From CAKZLS01 sp963786305 (GTDB lineage: Bacteria > Pseudomonadota > Alphaproteobacteria > Rhodospirillales > Defluviicoccaceae), in contig CAWAYL010000015.1 in the NCBI GenBank assembly GCA_963786305.1, positions 54,136 to 118,135 of the forward strand: a stretch of DNA of 64,000 nucleotides, read 5' to 3'. Of the stretch, positions 59,618-64,000 are shown in pieces. Position numbers and translations under genes: made by a program. The notes under the pieces are model-generated. The model was not told where the DNA came from. It made no database searches and was given only the letters and a program-made list of their open reading frames with translations. Position 1 is the first letter of the stretch. The number at the start of each line of letters is the position of its first letter.

Positions 59618-60271
59618 ATGTGGCTTGATCGCGACCGACATCGTCCCGCCCGCCGGATCCGCATGCTGCTCGTCGGCGGCACGGTATGGCTTTTTTTCGC
59701 GAGCCCGCAGGGAGCGCCGGCGGCGGCGCGGTATTTCGACATTCCTCCCGGCTTCATGGTGGCCGACGATCCCGAGGTTGCGAGCGGCGATGAATGGGAG
59801 CCGGTGCTGACCGTCGAGCCCGAGCCCGGATCGTTTTCCGAGCTGAGCCAGATCCAGCTCCGCCGGGTCACCGGCAAGGTGGACAACCCCGACGACTGGC
59901 TGAAAGGGCGCATGACCGTCGACGTGGCCCGTTCGAGCGACGCGGAGGCATTGCTGAACAGCCCCGACAGCCCGTTCGCCGACCCCACCTTCGATGCCCT
60001 GAAGGAGGCCATCCCGCATCTGTTTCGCGGGCTGGAGCAGCTCTCCCGGATGCCGCTGAACTTCTGCGAAGGGCCGCAGACGGCTTACAACGCCGCCGGA
60101 GAGCTCCGCGAGCTCTATTGCGTCTACCAGGTGGGACCGCTCCGCCAGTACATCACGCTGCGCCTACAACAGGCCGGCGGCCGATGGTACTTCACCGAAA
60201 TCCGCGCGATGAACGAGAAGCGCCTGCGCCACCTCATCGCCATCGCCAACTCGTTCCAGGTCGCGGATTGA
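59618..60271 (+). CDS. Exported hypothetical protein, 217 residues
   Basis: Unknown family. The N-terminus has basic residues and a hydrophobic core (MLLVGGTVWLFFASPQGAPAAA), a plausible Sec signal ending before RYFDIPPGFM. The mature part is beta-rich with two cysteines (NFCEGPQTAY, LYCVYQVG) and ends HLIAIANSFQVAD, a pattern of small periplasmic proteins. ATG at 59618 is preceded by AGAGGTGG. It is followed after 55 bases by the lipase-like gene. Confidence 0.65.
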   Translation: MWLDRDRHRPARRIRMLLVGGTVWLFFASPQGAPAAARYFDIPPGFMVADDPEVASGDEWEPVLTVEPEPGSFSELSQIQLRRVTGKVDNPDDWLKGRMTVDVARSSDAEALLNSPDSPFADPTFDALKEAIPHLFRGLEQLSRMPLNFCEGPQTAYNAAGELRELYCVYQVGPLRQYITLRLQQAGGRWYFTEIRAMNEKRLRHLIAIANSFQVAD

Positions 60272-60326
60272 TCCGGGGTTTCGGGGAGCCGCGCGCGCGA
60301 CAGCATCGCATATATCGGAGACCACG

Positions 60327-61646
60327 ATGGGCAGGTTGTTTAAGGCATTATGGCTCGGCGTGGCCGTCGCGGCGTTGCATGGGTGTGTCTTTTCCGAAGT
60401 GAAGCAACAGCAGCAGAATTTGGCCGCGTTCTGCCGGGTATCGGGCACGGTCACTTCGGAGCACGCGACGGACAAGCCACTTGTGGTGGTGCTGGCTCGC
60501 AAAGTTGATGCCAATCCGGACATCAACGAGAAGTGGCATGTTTTCGATCACTACGTTCTCGAGGGGAGCGGTCGCTGGGCGTTCAGCGCGAAGGTCGGGG
60601 TCTACGGGTTGGCCGCTTTCGAGGATACAAACAGCGACCTCGTCTACCAACGGGACGAACCGTTTCTGGGCGTTGCGTCGAACGATCTTGTTGATTGCGG
60701 CCCGGGGAGCGAGATCGCCGACATTGCCCTGACCATCCCCGAAACCGGCCGCCTCGCGGGGGACGGGGCCATCGACATCGTCGAATTGCAATCCCGGACG
60801 ATTAGCGACCAGATGCGAACGAGCATCGGCCTGCTCACGGCGGTCGGCGACGTCACGGATCTGGGAGACACGCGTTTCAGCGAAGAAAACGCCAGAAAAG
60901 GGCTTTGGCGGCCCTTTGACTTTCTGTTCGACGCCGGACCGGGGATCTATCTCCTCGAAGAGTACGACCCGGACAAGACTCCTGTTTTGTTCGTGCACGG
61001 AATTATGGGAACGCCCCGGAACTTCGCCTACATGATCGACCGCCTGGATCGCGACATGTTCCAGCCCTGGGTGTACTATTATCCGTCCGGGGTCCGGCTG
61101 TCCGCCGTGGCCCGCCACCTCAACCAGACCATGATGCAACTGCGTCGCCGGCTTGGCTTCGACGAGGTGCTCGTCGTCGCGCATAGCGCCGGCGGACTCG
61201 TGGCGCGATCGTTCGTCTTCCAACATCGCGACTCGATGGGCGAAGACACCATCCCCGTTCTTGCGACGATCGCGACGCCGTGGAATGGCCATGCGGCCGC
61301 CGCCAGAGGGGTCGAGCGTGCCCCGGTGGTGGTTCACTCCTGGCGCGATATCGCGCCGGAAAGCGCATTTCTGACGGAGATGTTCTACGCGTACGGCGAA
61401 CCCGGTGAGGCCCTTAAACAGTTGCCCGAGAGCGTGCATCACCATTTGTTGTTTGCCTTCAAGCGCAACCGCAATTCATTCGGTGAGTCCGATGACCGGA
61501 CGGTCACCGTTGCCAGTCAGGTACGCTGGGAGGCTCAGCAAGACGCCGACCGCCTCTACGGCTTCGATGAAACGCACATCGGCGTCCTGCAGTCCGAACA
61601 GGTGTCGATACTGCTCAACGCGATCCTGGCCGATGGCGCGAACTGA
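60327..61646 (+). CDS. Lipoprotein with alpha/beta hydrolase (lipase-like) domain
   Basis: A 439-residue protein with a lipoprotein signal (lipobox AALHGC). An N-terminal beta domain (VSGTVTSEHATDKPLVVVLARK, GLAAFEDTNSDLVYQRDEP) precedes a hydrolase domain with oxyanion motif VLFVHGIMGTPRNFAYMI, nucleophile elbow VVAHSAGGLVARSF and later ATIATPWNGHAAA, typical of triacylglycerol-lipase-like/PGAP1-like esterases. The catalytic His is probably in DETHIGVLQ. Intact. Substrate unknown. Confidence 0.8.
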   Translation: MGRLFKALWLGVAVAALHGCVFSEVKQQQQNLAAFCRVSGTVTSEHATDKPLVVVLARKVDANPDINEKWHVFDHYVLEGSGRWAFSAKVGVYGLAAFEDTNSDLVYQRDEPFLGVASNDLVDCGPGSEIADIALTIPETGRLAGDGAIDIVELQSRTISDQMRTSIGLLTAVGDVTDLGDTRFSEENARKGLWRPFDFLFDAGPGIYLLEEYDPDKTPVLFVHGIMGTPRNFAYMIDRLDRDMFQPWVYYYPSGVRLSAVARHLNQTMMQLRRRLGFDEVLVVAHSAGGLVARSFVFQHRDSMGEDTIPVLATIATPWNGHAAAARGVERAPVVVHSWRDIAPESAFLTEMFYAYGEPGEALKQLPESVHHHLLFAFKRNRNSFGESDDRTVTVASQVRWEAQQDADRLYGFDETHIGVLQSEQVSILLNAILADGAN

Positions 61647-61688
61647 CCCGCTTCGGCGACCGGCCTCACGCCTGCGGATCCGTTCGCC

Positions 61689-62135
61689 ATGAGAGCCTTG
61701 CAACAACGAGTCACGAACGCCGCTGTCAGCGTCGACGCCGAGGTCGTTGGTGAGATCGATCAGGGATTCCTGGTGTTCCTCTGCGCCGAGGCCGGAGACG
61801 ACGAGCAGGAGTCCGCATTCTTCGCCCGCAAGATCGCGAATATGCGCATCTTTTGCGATGCCGAGGGCCGCCTCAATCGCTCCGTTCTCGACGTCGGCGG
61901 CACGGTTCTGGTGGTCAGCCAATTCACCCTGGCGGCCACGTGGCGAAAGGGCAACCGACCCAGTCTGTCCGGCGCTGCGGCCCCGGACCTGGGTGAACGG
62001 CTGTATGATCATTTTTGCAAGCAGTTGGCGAAAGCCGGCATCCCGGTGCAAACGGGCCGGTTCGGCGCGCACATGGACGTGAGCCTGGTCAACGACGGCC
62101 CGGTAACCATCTGGATGAATTCCGCCGATGGCTAA
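61689..62135 (+). CDS. dtd: D-aminoacyl-tRNA deacylase
   Basis: Removes D-amino acids (and glycine from tRNA-Ala) mischarged on tRNA. The intact 148-residue protein begins MRALQQRVTNAAVSVDAEVVG and has the active-site Thr in VVSQFTLAAT and the cis-Gly-Pro motif in VNDGPVTIW. The stop overlaps the following thioesterase start by eight bases. Confidence 0.93.
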   Translation: MRALQQRVTNAAVSVDAEVVGEIDQGFLVFLCAEAGDDEQESAFFARKIANMRIFCDAEGRLNRSVLDVGGTVLVVSQFTLAATWRKGNRPSLSGAAAPDLGERLYDHFCKQLAKAGIPVQTGRFGAHMDVSLVNDGPVTIWMNSADG

Positions 62136-62354
62136 CAAATTCGACACCGAAACCCGCCAGAAACTGGCCAAAGCCGTCGCCGCCGGCATGTATGCGCTCG
62201 ACAATGTCTCGCGCGGCCTCGGCATCGAAATCGTCGAGGCCCGGCCGCACTGCACCCGCATGCGCATGACGGTGCGCGGCGACATGCTCAACGCCCATGC
62301 CATCTGCCACGGCGGCGTAATCTTCACCCTGCGGATTCGGCGTTCGCCTATCAG
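62128..62354 (+). pseudogene. PaaI-family thioesterase, truncated by a transposon
   Basis: The N-terminal part of a hotdog-fold thioesterase like PaaI: LDNVSRGLGIEIVEARPHCTRMR, then the conserved NAHAICHGGVIFTL. One base seems missing after TL; with it restored the frame continues ADSAFAYQ and then stops matching the family at about 62354, where transposon sequence begins. It overlapped dtd as the second gene of an operon before disruption. Confidence 0.75.
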
Positions 62355-62374
62355 CCTGTTGACGAAGTCGGGTT

Positions 62375-62669
62375 TCACCGGTTCGGGGGCATAGCCGCGA
62401 TGAGGGCGGCGAGGACGGCTTGGTTGCCGCCGATAGTCGCCAGCATCACCAGAATTGAGCCATCGGGCAAGAGAACGAGCAAAATGAGGCCTCTTCCTCT
62501 TGCCGCGGCCTCCTTCGGGGTGCCGGCGCCGATCAGAAGGCGCATCAGCAGCCCGAGATTGTGGCCGGCGACATGGAGGAGATAGCGCTTGTGGACGTTT
62601 TCGCGACCGCGCAGCCAAGTCCGGCGCATGCCGCCGCGATCGAGGACGTGGGCGAAGGATCGTTCGACG
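62375..62669 (-). pseudogene. C-terminal part of an interrupted DDE transposase
   Basis: The minus-strand frame reads VERSFAHVLDRGGMRRTWLRG, then HKRYLLHVAGHNLGLLMRLL and ends MPPNR at 62375. It is the 3' part of a transposase whose 5' part lies at 63762-64000; the two rejoin exactly as AEIVERSFAHV when the inserted IS and one target duplication are removed. It resembles IS4/IS5/IS1182-group enzymes. Its element begins near 62354, where the thioesterase gene ends. Confidence 0.8.
62662..62669. repeat. Target-site duplication, left copy (GTTCGACG)
   Basis: Eight bases directly outside the left end of the IS at 62670; identical to 63762-63769. An 8-base duplication is characteristic of IS1595-family insertion. 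Confidence 0.9.
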
Positions 62670-63761
62670 CGTGCCTGTCCGGTTGTAACCCACACCCACT
62701 ATATGTAGGCTGTGCCATCAAACGGCAGGCAGGGGTGTTAGAGTGGAAATGGACGTTTTGCAGCGGGATGACCTGCCATTTCCGGCGTCGCTTCCCGCGT
62801 TCCAACGGCTTTTCCCTGACGACGCAGCTTGTGCTGCATACCTTGAAAAAGCTCGATGGGGCAATGGGTTCGTCTGCCCTCACTGCCATGAGGCCAGAGA
62901 TCCGTTCCGCTTCGCCAATCGCCCAGCAGTCTTGCGGTGCCGCAAGTGCTGTCGGGACACCGGCCTGACGGTCGGGACAGTGATGGAACGGACGCATACG
63001 CCGTTGAGCGTGTGGTTCTGGGCCGCCTATCTTGTTTCCAGTCAGACGGACGGCATGTCTGCAACGCAGTTTCAGCGTCAGCTTGGCCTTTCAGATCCTT
63101 CACAAGCTGCGCTCCGGGATGGTGCGTCCGGATCAGGACCGGATCGGCGGCATCCCTGACGAACACGTCGAAGTGGACGAAGCCTATGTGGGCGGGCGGA
63201 CGCGCGGCAAAGGCCGAGGCGTCCACGACAAGGTTCTGGTGGTCAGCGCCGTCGAAGTCCGCCAGCGCGAACCGGGCTCATGGCTCGATAAGCGGAAGGG
63301 TGGGCGCTATGCTGGGCGCGTCCGGCTCGCTATCGCCCAGGACCGCAGCGAGGCATCCCTCTGCGGCTTCGTCGAAGAGGTCGTTGCGCCGGACGCACAG
63401 ATCATCACCGACGACTGGACCGGCTACAACAGCCTCATCAAGCGCGGCTTCAAACACCTCGCCGTCGCTGAACGAGGCGATCATCGGGTGGCGGAGGAGT
63501 ATCTGCCAATCGTCCATCTCGTCTTCTCCAACCTCAAGACCTGGCTGAACGGAACCCATCACGGCGTGAGCCATCAGCACCTTCAGGCCTATCTCAACGA
63601 GTTCACGTTCCGCTTCAACCGACGATTTTACCCGTTCAACGCCTTCCGATGACTGCTCGGCATTGCCGGAGATACCTCCGCTCCGACCTATGACGAGCTT
63701 TACTCAGGAGAGTGGGCGCACCCTAGATGTTGTGGGTGTGGGTGATCACCGGACAGGCACG
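62670..63761 (+). mobile_element. IS1595-family insertion sequence (1092 bp)
   Basis: Bounded by CGTGCCTGTCCGG at the left and its reverse complement at the right; the imperfect terminal repeats extend about 45 bases and share ACCCACACCCAC. It is flanked by an 8-base direct repeat and carries an ISXO2-like transposase. It is inserted within another transposase gene. Confidence 0.9.
62743..63652 (+). pseudogene. ISXO2-like (IS1595) transposase, inactivated
   Basis: The N-terminal zinc ribbon is clear (CPHCHEARDPFRF, LRCRKCCRD), then LTVGTVMERTHTPLSVWFWAAYL. The catalytic domain has VEVDEAYVGGRTRGKGRG, ITDDWTGYNSLI and LNEFTFRFNRRFYPF. The frame changes at about 63090 (LGL to AFQILHKL), where family members have about six more residues; a loss of 17 bases would explain both. 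A TGA at 63650-63652 then cuts the C-terminus, because the frame continues LLGIAGDTSAPTYDELYSG. Probably inactive. Confidence 0.85.
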
Positions 63762-63769
63762 GTTCGACG
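63762..63769. repeat. Target-site duplication, right copy (GTTCGACG)
   Basis: Identical to 62662-62669 and directly adjacent to the right end of the IS1595-type element. Confidence 0.9.
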
Positions 63770-64000
63770 ATCTCGGCGCGCAGCCTGAAGGCCGCCTTCG
63801 CCACCCCCGACAGCAACCGCGCCCGGTTGTTGTAGACGGCGCGGCGCGCGTCGTCGTCGCCGCGCCAGCGCGAGATCCCCTTGCCCTTGGGTTCGGCGAT
63901 CCGCGTCTTCCAGGGGCCGTCCTCGAGGGGCTTGAGCACCGCGCGTCCGAAGTAACCCTTGTCAGTCACCAGATCCGCCGGCGCGTCCGCCATCGGCGCC
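63762..64000 (-). pseudogene. Internal part of the interrupted DDE transposase (continues beyond window)
   Basis: The minus-strand frame reads DLVTDKGYFGRAVLKPLEDG, KTRIAEPKGKGISRWRG and VAKAAFRLRAEIVE up to the IS insertion. The TDKGY block is typical of the second catalytic Asp region of IS4/IS5/IS1182-group transposases. The 5' part of the gene lies outside the window. Confidence 0.8.

Overview
The window is about 64 kb of high-GC DNA from an alphaproteobacterium, probably of the Rhodospirillales/Rhodospirillaceae type. The evidence is gene content and regulatory signals: an isc operon with two tandem cysteine desulfurases, DUF1476 and DUF1127 proteins, a seven-gene Mrp antiporter operon, glutathione-dependent formaldehyde oxidation, and a tandem GAAC-N7-GAAC motif, which is the alphaproteobacterial LexA (SOS) box. 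I see no rRNA, tRNA or CRISPR array. The genus cannot be fixed from this sequence.

Layout. 1-2.0 kb: end of prfB, fliL, a bacterioferritin-like gene and a PrxQ/Bcp peroxiredoxin. 2.0-8.5 kb: glnE and, divergently, a YhdP/AsmA-like envelope protein. 8.5-10.5 kb: tyrS and an alpha/beta hydrolase. 10.7-19.4 kb: a long Fe-S assembly operon, cysE-iscR-desulfurase-iscS-iscU-iscA-hscB-hscA-fdx-iscX, followed by tenA. 19.4-30.8 kb: phoD, mnmA, small genes around a putative SOS promoter, an orphan cydB, lipoproteins, an Atm1-type ABC exporter, the formaldehyde pair fghA/frmA and a universal stress protein. 30.8-37.5 kb: a second universal stress gene and mnhGFEDCBA, all on the minus strand with stop/start overlaps. 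37.7-42.8 kb: an OxyR-like regulator, a DUF1476 protein, a LysR-DUF1127 pair, a dienelactone hydrolase and a phytase-like protein. 43.0-47.3 kb: sbcD-sbcC. 47.3-54.2 kb: a GST, a flavodoxin-like protein, an aspartic protease, a divergent repressor/small-ORF locus, the DUF2182-DUF1326 pair, and a MocR regulator divergent from a PPOX-fold protein. 54.3-62.1 kb: a large Nfn-like flavoprotein, mltF, exported proteins, a lipase-like lipoprotein and dtd. 62.1-64 kb: a thioesterase gene cut by a transposon that itself carries an inserted IS1595-type element.

A dominant property of this sequence is that many housekeeping genes (glnE, iscS, hscA, mnhA, mnhD and others) are broken by frameshifts. By hand I could restore essentially every one by removing one or two extra bases. 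Restored lengths become multiples of three and conserved motifs rejoin. I count roughly 70 extra bases in clusters, with long clean stretches between them, and only one apparent missing base. This looks like insertion-type consensus error in low-quality stretches rather than gene decay, so those genes are annotated as full-length CDS spans with the breaks described.

Functionally, the window combines Fe-S cluster biogenesis, nitrogen control, cation/pH homeostasis with stress proteins, redox and formaldehyde defence, and DNA repair. The most interesting non-routine items are the tandem SOS boxes beside two unannotated small genes, a divergent XRE-repressor/58-residue-ORF locus with paired operators, an OxyR-like protein with the peroxidatic cysteine replaced by serine next to a perfect OxyR half-site, and a single-chain flavoprotein combining GltD-like and PyrK-like modules.
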